A DNA stretch of 18,173 nucleotides from Euryarchaeota archaeon UBA175 (GCA_002497895.1 DAFD01000019.1:1-18173); one strand, 5' to 3'; numbered from the stretch's first letter, positions 7,277-15,536 are shown. Made by a program: numbers and translations. The notes: generated by a model not told the origin, from the sequence alone.

Positions 7277-7746
7277 GAATCGCCATTAGCAAGCTGACCC
7301 CACTTGGCCATGCCAAGCAGATGTTTTTCTGTATCAACACGCATATTCCTACCAGCGATCATCAGCAAGGTATCCGATTCGTTGAGTGCAAAGATGGGGA
7401 GTCCTGTTTGTTGACCGAGTCCTTGGATTCGATTCCTACAGACTTCCTGCTGACTCGGCATGTGCGTCAATGATCCGAGGTCGGCGATTACTAAATCTCC
7501 GTGACCGAGTCTCGACTGAAGTCCATTGAGATTCAATCGATGAAGGTCATCCGGCTTGATGTAATGGACAAAGCGATCGGCGGGAGATGCCATCTTGTGA
7601 GTTCTTTCAGTCCAGATATCTTTGCCTAAATCGTGGAATGCGTCATTGTTCTGTGGACCGGGATCTGCCGAGCGCGGGGCCCTTCTCACTTGCTCAGCCG
7701 ACTTGGAAGGGTCGGGTAAGCCGAGTAATCTGAAGAGATTGACCAC
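7270..7746 (-). CDS. sepF: SepF-like cell-division protein (archaeal)
   Basis: Probable archaeal SepF, the membrane anchor of the FtsZ ring. Two features support it. The first ten residues, MVNLFRLLGL, make a short amphipathic helix like the membrane-targeting sequence of SepF. Residues 57-138 also have the family pattern: an IKPDDL motif, a loop, the strand GDLVIADLGSL, a long helix, GLPIFALNESD, then a final strand followed by RNMRVD. The middle (15-55) looks disordered, as is usual. The 158-residue length is plausible. The start is GTG at 7746, since no ATG lies in frame upstream and this one preserves the amphipathic helix. The call rests on pattern recognition, not on a catalytic motif. 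It lies 85 bases downstream of the large surface protein gene on the same strand. Confidence 0.6.
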   Translation of the reverse strand: MVNLFRLLGLPDPSKSAEQVRRAPRSADPGPQNNDAFHDLGKDIWTERTHKMASPADRFVHYIKPDDLHRLNLNGLQSRLGHGDLVIADLGSLTHMPSQQEVCRNRIQGLGQQTGLPIFALNESDTLLMIAGRNMRVDTEKHLLGMAKWGQLANGDSQ

Positions 7747-7831
7747 GAAGGTTGCATCGACCCATCAGCCATGAGTGCTTCCCTTCCACCGCTCGCATGA
7801 CGGCGATTACTGAATGTGGTATTCCGAGCGG

Positions 7832-10800
7832 TCATTCCTCTTCTGAGGATGTTTCGTCTTCATCAAGGAGTTCGCTCAGAACCTCATTGTCCAAGGTATC
7901 TGCTACACGAGCCTGCTCATACACTTCATCGAGTTCAGTTAGTTGGAGCACAGGTGAATCCTCAGGTTCAGTTGCCTCAGTAGTTTCTTCCACCTCGGCT
8001 GTTTTCTCTACCGGGATTTGAGCTAATTCCCCATCTTCATCACGGTCCTGTTCCTTTACTCGCCGTCTATCTTCGTCTTCGCTGAAAGGGTCAAACTGAG
8101 GGTCATCGAAGGCGTCATCCATCGAAACTTTCCTTCCTCGGCGAGCCTCAGGTGGCGCTTCTATGAGATCTTCTGGCTTGCGCATTTGCATGTAGGCAAA
8201 TCCTCCACCGCCTGCAAGAACCAAGATGATCAGTATGATGAAAATAGGTGAACTGACGAGATCTGCGAAGCTGAATGGTGCTTCTTCAATCATGAGCGTA
8301 ATCGACACAGAGTCTACGAGAGTTTCGTCGGATACTGTCAGTTTCACCGAACGAGTTCCGTGTGAGTCGGTCTTCCATTCTAACCAAATTCCTACATGAT
8401 CTATGTCGTTCGAAGGATTCCCATCTCCATCGCTGTCGACGGATGTGTCAAGATCCCAATTGTAAATCATGTTCTCAAGGTCAAAGGCTGAGTCAGTCGT
8501 CATATTGGCACTGAGAATAACCACATCGCCTTCGGTAGGCTTCTGATTACTAACGCTCAAGTGAGCAGACGGTTTGACATTGTTCACCGAGATTGGAATC
8601 TCGACCGAGGCGCGCTCACCATCGTCATCCATCGTGTGGAATACCAAACTGGAAGGAGCGGTCTGAGCATCTGGCCAGGACCCTATGAAAATGGTACCTT
8701 CCAAGTCGCAGTCATCGTTTGCCTCGCCTTCACCATCGGAGTTTTCTTCTGGATCGAGATCGAAGCAATTCTGCAGAGTGTCAATGTCTCCAGTCGTATC
8801 CCAAACACTTGCGGAGATTGTAATCTCACTATCTTCAGCAACTGGTAGTGGGTTGCTAATCGGGTCGATTTCCGGAGCGAGATTGACTATTTCGATAGCG
8901 ATGGTCAGTGTCTCAGAGTTCGCTCCGTCGTCATCAGTTACGATCAAAGTAGCGAGGTGAAGGCCAGCGGTCGTATACATATGCTCGATAGTTGAGTGTT
9001 GACCAACGCTCTGGTGTTGAATCTCAGGATGGTCTTCGGCATCAGGAGACCAGAGGTGAATCAGACTGTCGATATCATTCTCTGAATCTTCAGCTGAGCC
9101 TCTGAATTCGATGCTATCACCCTCCTCAGCGGAGTAAACTCCTCTCGAATCCGGTGTCATTCTAGTCATGCCGTTCCATAATTCCGCAGCCGGATTTGAA
9201 GGTGCGATATTGGTGACATCGATAGTGACACTCTCGGTCACCGTCGCACCATCGTCATCCATTCCGATGACTTCGATGGTGTATTCTCCTTCGACCTTCG
9301 GAGTGATGGTGCAGCGTGCACTAACACTACTTCCCTCTTCGCAAGCGGTTTGCCATGCGATGTCGACAGGAGAGAATGGATTCTGTGAATCCATATCCTC
9401 ACGGTGGGTGACTTCTAAGGTCACTGAGGAGAGCACCGGAATCGAATAAGAGGAAGCGTCGACGATAATCTCCGGAGGGCGATTCAGCACAGTGATGATT
9501 TCTTCGACAGTGTCCGAATCACTTTCTTCATCTGTAATCGTCAAGCGAACGAGGAACTCTCCATCATCTTGCCAATCCGCTTCGTAAACGCAATCGTCTT
9601 CGGTGTAGGTTTCCATCGAACCACTAACCGTCTCAATTTCGAAGACGCATGTAATCGAACCACCATCTGGGTCGGTTGAGTAAAGCCCGTTGAGTATTGC
9701 ATTCTCATAAGTCTGTACAGGTGAATTCACAGTCAGACTTGCCGTAGGTAACCTACCGATGAAGAGTATGAATGAGCCCTCGTTATTGCTACGGTTTCCA
9801 TCGTTAGTGATGGTACCAGCCTCATCGACGACGAAGGTAATGGCTGCATCACCGACTGGTTGAGCAGCCGGAACAGTCCAATCTATTTCGACGCGCTGTT
9901 CAGAAAGACTATCCAAAGATGGAACTGCGCTCGTCGAACTCGTTCCATCTGGGCCAGTAACACGTATGTTAGTTGAGGGTGATGTCATGATTCCTCTGTT
10001 CAAAACCGGCACGCTGAACGTCAGTACATCGCCTGGAATAGCTGCAAATCCAATAATTGAATTCAAGCTCACAGTCCTATTGTCACGAGTTCTTTCGACG
10101 GTTACACCGGCGGAATTAGCAATCAAATCCACAGCGTGAAGATTCTCATCGGTGATGATTGTCGATACTCCAATCTGCGGCGAAGAACCACTGATCCAAG
10201 CAATGATTCCGTGAGATCCATACTCGCTACCGCCTTCTGAGCTGTCTGCTGAGTTGCCGCTATTCAGATCTACGACGAACTGGCCATAGGAATCGGTAGT
10301 GAAAGTCCTGACGTCCTCGTCAATCTCGTATCGAAATTCAACTTCTTGTCCTGTAACAGTGTTCCCTGAGTTATCGGTCACAGTCACAGTAGCGTTCATG
10401 TCCATGTCGAGGGGAGAGAGTTGGAATTCGATATCGACATCGAGTGTTCGAGTGCGTGTCATCTCCTGATACCAATTCAATTCGTGGGTTGCGATGAAGC
10501 CGATGCTCTCTGTGGTCGAGCTCTTGATGTCATTGCGGATAGCCGGGCAGTACCACTTGTAGCCAGTCACATCTCCATCAGAATTGTAGTTCGTGATGTT
10601 GTAAGATTGCCCACATCCTCCGTAACTTACTCCCGAACTTCCTCGTGCGACTACCTCCCAGGAAGTCGAGTTGGTAGTGCTGGTGTCGTCTGGAATTTCT
10701 ACGTAATCGCTGGAGCCACTGTAGGTGGTGTCCTGCGAGTAAGTAGTCTCCCAAGATTCACCGACACTGACGGGGAAATCATAGCCTTCGAGGGCTGGAT

Positions 10801-11374
10801 CGTATTCGTTCGTTACTACAAGATCAGCGACGTTGATGGTATATGTCCAAAACCAAATTTGGTAGTCGAAATCGATGTCGATAGTTGCTTCCTGTTGAAT
10901 CGATGCTAAATCTGAGACACGGATGATTTCAATTGTGTCAATCTCGATTATGAGGTCACCGTCGTAGCCAGCGAGATTGACGTCTGTGGCTTCATATTCT
11001 CCATCGGATTCAACCTTGTAGACAAGAGTGGGAACTCCTTCAACGTTCAACGTGTAGATGTCAGTAACTCGTGTATCGAGGGTTCCGTCGAGGGTTTCTA
11101 CATCAGTATCGACACCGCTTTCTTCGACGAAATCACGGACATCGAGGAATCCGTCGTAATTCCAACGGTCTCCAATTCTCCAGTCAGGAGTGTCGACAAG
11201 GCTCGATCCGGAATTGTGATTTGTGTGCCGAGAATCGGCGTCGTCGACCAATCCAATGGTCGGTCCGGCGGGTCCGAACAGACCTATCGCCGGAGTAAGA
11301 ATCAGCATTAATACAACAATGAAACCATTCAATCGCAGGTCAGACACGTCTCTGTGCAGACTACGTCTGCACAT
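7832..11374 (-). CDS. Giant cell-surface protein: signal peptide, PKD/Ig-like repeats, C-terminal TM anchor, acidic tail
   Basis: A protein of about 1,180 residues (numbered here from the GTG at 11383). An N-terminal hydrophobic signal (about 19-37) follows basic residues. Then comes a large Asp/Thr/Ser-rich region (60-325) with aromatic-rich strands and paired cysteines; a short Ig-like module (327-375); a CARDB-like module (about 449-540); and five tandem PKD/cadherin-like modules (about 545-635, 637-727, 728-836, 838-937, 938-1033), each ending in a strand and an N-x-P or N-x-A-P joint. One strong TM helix spans about 1046-1064. The 116-residue tail is very acidic and should be cytoplasmic (RRGRK just after the membrane, then many D/E). 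Many N-x-S/T sites suggest glycosylation. Adhesion, S-layer attachment or sensing are possible; the substrate is unknown. ATG 11374 is preferred, with GTG 11383 as the alternative. Confidence 0.88.
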   Translation of the reverse strand: MCRRSLHRDVSDLRLNGFIVVLMLILTPAIGLFGPAGPTIGLVDDADSRHTNHNSGSSLVDTPDWRIGDRWNYDGFLDVRDFVEESGVDTDVETLDGTLDTRVTDIYTLNVEGVPTLVYKVESDGEYEATDVNLAGYDGDLIIEIDTIEIIRVSDLASIQQEATIDIDFDYQIWFWTYTINVADLVVTNEYDPALEGYDFPVSVGESWETTYSQDTTYSGSSDYVEIPDDTSTTNSTSWEVVARGSSGVSYGGCGQSYNITNYNSDGDVTGYKWYCPAIRNDIKSSTTESIGFIATHELNWYQEMTRTRTLDVDIEFQLSPLDMDMNATVTVTDNSGNTVTGQEVEFRYEIDEDVRTFTTDSYGQFVVDLNSGNSADSSEGGSEYGSHGIIAWISGSSPQIGVSTIITDENLHAVDLIANSAGVTVERTRDNRTVSLNSIIGFAAIPGDVLTFSVPVLNRGIMTSPSTNIRVTGPDGTSSTSAVPSLDSLSEQRVEIDWTVPAAQPVGDAAITFVVDEAGTITNDGNRSNNEGSFILFIGRLPTASLTVNSPVQTYENAILNGLYSTDPDGGSITCVFEIETVSGSMETYTEDDCVYEADWQDDGEFLVRLTITDEESDSDTVEEIITVLNRPPEIIVDASSYSIPVLSSVTLEVTHREDMDSQNPFSPVDIAWQTACEEGSSVSARCTITPKVEGEYTIEVIGMDDDGATVTESVTIDVTNIAPSNPAAELWNGMTRMTPDSRGVYSAEEGDSIEFRGSAEDSENDIDSLIHLWSPDAEDHPEIQHQSVGQHSTIEHMYTTAGLHLATLIVTDDDGANSETLTIAIEIVNLAPEIDPISNPLPVAEDSEITISASVWDTTGDIDTLQNCFDLDPEENSDGEGEANDDCDLEGTIFIGSWPDAQTAPSSLVFHTMDDDGERASVEIPISVNNVKPSAHLSVSNQKPTEGDVVILSANMTTDSAFDLENMIYNWDLDTSVDSDGDGNPSNDIDHVGIWLEWKTDSHGTRSVKLTVSDETLVDSVSITLMIEEAPFSFADLVSSPIFIILIILVLAGGGGFAYMQMRKPEDLIEAPPEARRGRKVSMDDAFDDPQFDPFSEDEDRRRVKEQDRDEDGELAQIPVEKTAEVEETTEATEPEDSPVLQLTELDEVYEQARVADTLDNEVLSELLDEDETSSEEE

Positions 11375-11400
11375 GAATCTCACTCAGGCGCGTAATCCCC

Positions 11401-11464
11401 GAAAAACTAAGATTTTCTCTGGAACAGAGGCGTCCTGAATCAATATCCTGCCACAATCGGCAGG
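11401..11464 (-). terminator. Two hairpins and a T-run downstream of the TBP gene
   Basis: Read on the minus strand after the TBP stop, CCTGCC pairs with GGCAGG (11447-11464, 6-base loop). A second hairpin, CTCTG/CAGAG with a 3-base loop (11417-11429), follows, and then TTTTT (11402-11406). Archaeal RNA polymerase terminates at T-runs, so the T-run is a plausible terminator for the TBP transcript. It also sits 27-32 bases before the ATG of the surface protein gene, so it could instead be part of that promoter. The hairpins are clear; the termination role is inference. Confidence 0.45.
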
Positions 11465-11484
11465 CTTTCATCAGATTTCTCTAA

Positions 11485-12198
11485 TCAGAGAAGATCGGCC
11501 AACTCGTCCTGAATGAACTGGACTGCTTCGAGGATCTCGGACTTGTCACGAGCTCCTGTGATAACCATCTTTCCGGAACCGAAAATCAGACAGACGACTC
11601 GAGGGTAGTCGAGTCGGTAAATGAGTCCAGGGAATTGCTCTGGCTCGTACTCAACCTTGTCAAATGGTAGGTGGAAAGTGAGGTTATTCAGGTTGAGCCG
11701 GCGCGGCATTGCTGCCAGCGGCTCACCCTCACGAATACCACGAATGCGTGAATCTTCCTCTTCTTTTTCCTCGTCTGTAGCGGCGCGGATGCCACCCTCG
11801 ATATCGATAACACTTGTGTGGTTGTCGTCCATGCGAGCAGTTCCGTCGTAGTCCTCGGGGTAAAACAGAGCATAGGTTGCAACCATGTTTTGGACTTCGA
11901 TCTCTACGTCTTCAAGCTCCCAAGTCTCGATGCCTGCCTTACGCAGATCACCGATCATGCGCTCGATTCCAGTGTGGATGTTGTCCTTGTTCTTGCCACC
12001 TGTGCAAACGGCACGCCCGGAGCGGAACATGAGAATCGCAAGTTTCGGGTCAACCACTCGGTAGACGACACCAGGGAATTGTTCTGGCTCGTATTCGCAG
12101 TTCAGCTGGATGGCAATGTCTGGTAGGTCAAGTTCCTCCGCCACGCGGGTGGAGGCGACCACGTTGACGACAGTCAGTCGTTCCTCGTCACTCTTCAT
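11485..12198 (-). CDS. tbp: TATA-box-binding protein with an acidic insertion in the second repeat
   Basis: General transcription factor that binds the TATA box and recruits TFB and RNA polymerase. Both saddle repeats are present: about 8-86, and 100-237 including an insertion. Each has a YEPEQFPG motif and a G-rich SGR/SGK strand. The four intercalating Phe are kept (about 41 and 58 in repeat 1; 189 and 206 in repeat 2). At 237 residues it exceeds the usual archaeal 180-200, because about 45-55 residues (112-167, with DDNHTS and TDEEKEEEDS) sit between the first strand and first helix of repeat 2. Start ATG 12198 is supported by a TATA box about 26 bases upstream (leaderless arrangement); GTG 12210 is an alternative. 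It is 87 bases downstream of mevalonate kinase. Confidence 0.95.
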   Translation of the reverse strand: MKSDEERLTVVNVVASTRVAEELDLPDIAIQLNCEYEPEQFPGVVYRVVDPKLAILMFRSGRAVCTGGKNKDNIHTGIERMIGDLRKAGIETWELEDVEIEVQNMVATYALFYPEDYDGTARMDDNHTSVIDIEGGIRAATDEEKEEEDSRIRGIREGEPLAAMPRRLNLNNLTFHLPFDKVEYEPEQFPGLIYRLDYPRVVCLIFGSGKMVITGARDKSEILEAVQFIQDELADLL

Positions 12199-12220
12199 AG
12201 GGCCCCGCACTTATGAACCA

Positions 12221-12228
12221 CTTTTAAA
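12221..12228 (-). promoter_or_regulatory. TATA box of the TBP gene
   Basis: TTTAAAAG on the minus strand centres about 26 bases upstream of the ATG at 12198, the distance expected if transcription begins at or next to the start codon. No Shine-Dalgarno precedes that ATG, so the message is probably leaderless. Self-regulation by TBP is possible but not shown. Confidence 0.6.
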
Positions 12229-12285
12229 GAATTGTCGTGAATCCCAAGCCACTGATGCTGAATAATAGGGGCTCAGTTGCTTGTT

Positions 12286-13257
12286 TCAAGCGAGGATACG
12301 TACACCTTCGGCTCCGAGCCGAGAGATCAGAGGTGTCCCACCGGCCACCTCTATCGCCTCTGCTACTCTCTGTGGCTCATCTGTCAAAGCGACCATGCAG
12401 CCGCCCCCACCTGCACCAGTGAGTTTGGCTCCTAGAGAGTGTGGGCGTACCGCTTCTACCAGCGCGTCGAGCTCGGGGCTACTGACCTCAAGGCTCTGCA
12501 ATCTTACGTGGCAGGCGTCCATCGCCATACCGACAGCCTCGAGATTTCCGGCTCCTAGAGCGGTTAATCCAGCCTGTGTAATTCGAGCGATTGCTTCCAT
12601 GTCTGCATGCTTGGAAGGGTCTCGCTCAAGCAAACGAGCCACACCTGCCACCATCTCTCCAGTTGGAGATCCGATGCCGGTGAAGCCGAGCACCAGCCAA
12701 GCATCGATTTCAGGTGGTAGATTTACCTTACAAATCGACCATTTTCTCTCACCCTCGGGCGTAACCAGACTTGCATCAAAAACATGTTCAGCCCCTTCAA
12801 CGATATCTCCAGAAACGACAACACAACCTCCCAGTGCGCTGGTTGCAGTGTCAGTCGGGCTTGCTCGACCAGCCTGAGCCTTTACCTCAGCCGCATGACC
12901 AATCCGAGCCAGTTGAACAGAATCGATTTCATCATCCGGCTGCGTCAAACGCTGAACAGCAGCACTCATTGCATTCGACAAAGCAGCCGAGGACCCAAGT
13001 CCTGCGGCTGAGAATAACCCACTACTAATCTCCATTCTCAGAGGCACACCATCATACCCAAACACATCATTCAATATGTGCGAGATATGTGGGTGACGAT
13101 GTGCTTCGAAGGACATTCCTTCGATGGTCCAAGAGTCCGATTCAGTCAATTCAACTTCAACTCCTGAATCGATGGCCACAGCCACTGCCGGATGGCCATA
13201 GACAACCGCGTGCTCACCGAACAAGATGCACTTGCCGGGGGCGAATGCCCTGACCAT
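12286..13257 (-). CDS. mvk: Mevalonate kinase (GHMP family)
   Basis: Phosphorylates mevalonate with ATP to give 5-phosphomevalonate, an early step of archaeal isoprenoid lipid synthesis. GHMP motifs are intact: the N-terminal APGKCILFGEHAVVYG, the phosphate-binding loop GLGSSAAL (about 86-93), the SPTDTAT segment with the probable catalytic Asp at 136, and the C-terminal GAKLTGAGGGG (276-286). The 323-residue length fits archaeal enzymes. Start ATG 13257; a TTG two codons upstream (13263) is less likely. A true mevalonate kinase argues for entry through mevalonate 5-phosphate, unlike the mevalonate 3-kinase route of Thermoplasma. It is divergent from the Fe-S oxidoreductase gene and is followed on its strand by tbp. 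Confidence 0.94.
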   Translation of the reverse strand: MVRAFAPGKCILFGEHAVVYGHPAVAVAIDSGVEVELTESDSWTIEGMSFEAHRHPHISHILNDVFGYDGVPLRMEISSGLFSAAGLGSSAALSNAMSAAVQRLTQPDDEIDSVQLARIGHAAEVKAQAGRASPTDTATSALGGCVVVSGDIVEGAEHVFDASLVTPEGERKWSICKVNLPPEIDAWLVLGFTGIGSPTGEMVAGVARLLERDPSKHADMEAIARITQAGLTALGAGNLEAVGMAMDACHVRLQSLEVSSPELDALVEAVRPHSLGAKLTGAGGGGCMVALTDEPQRVAEAIEVAGGTPLISRLGAEGVRILA

Positions 13258-13351
13258 GAACAAGGGTGAGGGTGTTGGGACATGAGCATTTGGGATGGGT
13301 CATAGTGAGGTGATGAAGAGTTAGAAAGGAGCGGTTGATTGAAGGTCCGGC

Positions 13352-13392
13352 CACTCCTGCAAGGAGTGTTCAGGCCGTTGCCTGAAGGTGAT
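13352..13392 (+). promoter_or_regulatory. Two tandem leader hairpins abutting a Shine-Dalgarno site
   Basis: Hairpin 1: CACTCCT (13352-13358), loop GCA, AGGAGTG (13362-13368). Hairpin 2: TCAGGC (13370-13375), loop CGTT, GCCTGA (13380-13385). Both stems are perfect and only one base separates them. The Shine-Dalgarno AGGTGAT (13386-13392) starts at the next base, and the ATG follows 5 bases later. The position suggests control of ribosome access or message stability for the Fe-S oxidoreductase. No known riboswitch or RNA family was recognised. Confidence 0.5.
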
Positions 13393-13397
13393 TAGAG

Positions 13398-15437
13398 ATG
13401 GAGCACCCACTGCTTCAGACATACGGGCCGCTCGATGGCTGGATGATTCTGCTCCTCATCGGCGGAGTCTCGATTAGCTTCTTCCTCTATCAGGTTCAAC
13501 TTGCCACTCGCTTAGTTATGCTAGGCGCCAGTGACTCTCGATTCGATTCCTGGGGACAACGCATCAAGGAAGTCATAACAGGTTGGTTGGGTCAGAAGAG
13601 AGTACTCGAAGATCGTATTGTAGGTGGTATGCATGTCCTCATGTTCTGGGGATTCTTGATGCTCTCGACCGATATGTTCGACCTTGCTACGGCTAATTGG
13701 TTCTCTCACAACATCTTACCAGATATTCTCAATGGGCCATGGAATGGGATGGTCGAATTTGGTTACACCATAGCTCTGATTGGTTGTACGGCTGCGCTAC
13801 TTCGTCGAGTCGTCTTCACTCCGGAGAAATTGAAGGGGAAATCACAACTTGAAGGAAATTTCATCCTTGTGTTGATTATGACGATCACGACGACTTCATT
13901 CGTTGTCGAGTCGGCTGAATCACCCTCGGCTTTCTGGGAGCCACTTGGGCACTTCGTAGCTGGGTTAGGCTTGGCTGATGTCGTCGTAGTTGCTGCTTAT
14001 TGGGCGCACATGGTTGCGATTTGCACCTTCTTTGTACTGATTCCTGTATCCAAGCATATGCACTTAGTGATGGCCTTTCCCAACGTATTCTTCTACGACA
14101 CAGAGCCGATGGCCAAGATGCGCCCGCTCGCGGTGAACGAGAGCGGACAGGCTGTTCCGTTAGAGGATCTCGACATCGAAACATTCGGCGTATCGAGTTA
14201 CGAGGAGTTTAGTTGGAGGCAATTGATTGATGGTTGGGCGTGCACGACTTGTGTACGTTGCCAAGATGTCTGTCCAGCTTACGAGTCCGGAAAGGCGCTC
14301 AATCCTATGCAGATTATCCACGACATCCGCGATTACGCGAATGAACATGCTCCAATTCTTCTGAAGGGAGAGACTCCTGATGAGAGCATCCTTGACCGAA
14401 TGAGCGCAGAAGCGGTCTGGGCTTGCACTACCTGCCACGCGTGCGTGGACGCTTGCCCAGTGTACATCGAGCATGTGCCGAAACTGACCGATTTGAGGCG
14501 CAATGCGATGATGGAGACGATGGAATATCCAGAAGAACTCAATGTCGCGATGGGTAACCTCGAGTCGGCTTCTAACCCATACGGCTTCGGCATGCATGAG
14601 CGCGGAAACTGGGCTGAGGGGCTCGACATCAAGATTGGTGAGCCAGCCGAGTACATCTACTTCGTCGGCTGTGCAGCGAGCTTCGATGAACGCAATCAGA
14701 AAGTCGCCCGTGCGACTATTGGCTTGCTGAAAGAGGCTGGATTGGATGTTGGCATTCTCGGAATGCAGGAAGGATGCTCGGGAGACCCTGCTCGTCGCGC
14801 GGGTAATGAGTACCTCTTCCAGATGCTCGCTGAGACCAATATGATGACTTTCCAAGAACTTGGTGTCAAGCGTATCGTGGCTTCCTGCCCTCACTGCTTC
14901 CATACTCTTGGCAAGGAATACGCCGACTACGGAGGCGCCGATCTCGAGGTCTTCCACCACTCCGAAATTCTCGCCAAATTACAGGAGGAAGGCAAGTTGC
15001 CCGATGTCGATAAGGATGGCTCAGTGACCTTCCACGATCCTTGCTACCTCGGTCGTATAGGCGGTATTGTCGACGAACCTCGTGACCTCATCGGAGGCGT
15101 CGATGTCGAGGTTGAGCGCCACGGCACAGATTCATTCTGCTGTGGTGCAGGTGGTGCACAGATGTGGATGGAGGAAGACGCAGACAAGCGCGTTAACCAA
15201 ATCCGCGCTAAGGAAATCGCAGAAACAGGCTGTGATACTGTGGCAGTCGGGTGTCCATTCTGTTCAATCATGGTAAAGGATGGCTTAGATTCAGTAGGGG
15301 CTGAAATGGACGTCATGGATGTTGCTGAGATACTTTGGGAACAGATTGTCGCCAAAGACGCCGAAATTCAAAATAATTTCAGAAAGAAATCCCGTGGGTC
15401 TCGATTCTGGAATTCACGAAAAGGCGGCTTCAATTAA
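13398..15437 (+). CDS. Membrane Fe-S oxidoreductase (heme domain, two 4Fe-4S, two CCG domains); ETF:quinone oxidoreductase or HdrD-like
   Basis: A 679-residue redox protein. The N-terminal half (about 14-230) has five or so TM helices with His 78, His 204, His 220 and His 222 that could ligate heme b, as in NarI-like subunits. Two ferredoxin motifs follow: C282, C285, C288, C292P and C343, C346, C349, C353P. The C-terminal half holds two CCG cluster domains like HdrB/HdrD. The first (C425, C460, C497, C500) has CSG in place of CCG. The second (C549, C581-C582, C619, C622) is canonical. This domain order is that described for ETF:(methyl)menaquinone oxidoreductases, which pass electrons from ETF and acyl-CoA dehydrogenases to the quinone pool. 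That role is inferred, because no etfAB is in view. Strong AGGTGAT supports ATG 13398. No operon partner downstream. Confidence 0.88.
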   Translation: MEHPLLQTYGPLDGWMILLLIGGVSISFFLYQVQLATRLVMLGASDSRFDSWGQRIKEVITGWLGQKRVLEDRIVGGMHVLMFWGFLMLSTDMFDLATANWFSHNILPDILNGPWNGMVEFGYTIALIGCTAALLRRVVFTPEKLKGKSQLEGNFILVLIMTITTTSFVVESAESPSAFWEPLGHFVAGLGLADVVVVAAYWAHMVAICTFFVLIPVSKHMHLVMAFPNVFFYDTEPMAKMRPLAVNESGQAVPLEDLDIETFGVSSYEEFSWRQLIDGWACTTCVRCQDVCPAYESGKALNPMQIIHDIRDYANEHAPILLKGETPDESILDRMSAEAVWACTTCHACVDACPVYIEHVPKLTDLRRNAMMETMEYPEELNVAMGNLESASNPYGFGMHERGNWAEGLDIKIGEPAEYIYFVGCAASFDERNQKVARATIGLLKEAGLDVGILGMQEGCSGDPARRAGNEYLFQMLAETNMMTFQELGVKRIVASCPHCFHTLGKEYADYGGADLEVFHHSEILAKLQEEGKLPDVDKDGSVTFHDPCYLGRIGGIVDEPRDLIGGVDVEVERHGTDSFCCGAGGAQMWMEEDADKRVNQIRAKEIAETGCDTVAVGCPFCSIMVKDGLDSVGAEMDVMDVAEILWEQIVAKDAEIQNNFRKKSRGSRFWNSRKGGFN

Positions 15438-15460
15438 TTTCGATTTATTGAAACTGAGAG

Positions 15461-15493
15461 ATTTGAGGAATTCAAGCCTCGGCCTTCTCAAAT
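15461..15493 (+). terminator. Inverted repeat downstream of the Fe-S oxidoreductase
   Basis: ATTTGAG (15461-15467) pairs perfectly with CTCAAAT (15487-15493) around 19 bases, 24 bases after the oxidoreductase stop and before the next TATA box. The gap also has T-rich patches near 15436-15450. It could form a 3' stem that ends or stabilises the message. Long loop and no T-run after the stem, so a weak call. Confidence 0.3.
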
Positions 15494-15508
15494 GCCGCTG
15501 AGTGACGC

Positions 15509-15515
15509 ATAAATA
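15509..15515 (+). promoter_or_regulatory. TATA box, leaderless promoter of the 15537 gene
   Basis: ATAAATA, in the context GCATAAATAGC, centres 25-26 bases before the ATG at 15537, the spacing expected for a leaderless archaeal transcript. No Shine-Dalgarno lies in between. It should drive the membrane protein and the genes that follow it up to cysS. Confidence 0.65.
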
Positions 15516-15536
15516 GCGCATCCTTGAGCCATAAGC

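Noticed and set aside
10421..10909. Plus-strand open frame of 162 codons opposite the surface protein
   Set aside because: Lies wholly within the surface protein gene and shows no domain or ribosome site.
7832..11383. PKD/Ig-like modules considered as a DNA-level tandem repeat
   Set aside because: Modules are similar only in protein pattern; their DNA sequences have diverged and show no direct repeat.
12281..12877. Plus-strand open frame of 198 codons opposite mevalonate kinase
   Set aside because: Ser/Pro/Ala-rich antisense product; mevalonate kinase on the other strand carries every GHMP motif.
13313..13324. Four-codon mini-frame (ATG to TAG) in the leader of the Fe-S oxidoreductase, considered as a leader peptide
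   Set aside because: Too short and lacking a properly spaced ribosome site; ordinary chance occurrence.
14160..14960. Minus-strand open frame of 266 codons inside the Fe-S oxidoreductase
   Set aside because: Shadow of a strongly supported gene with all cluster motifs; its own translation has no family pattern.
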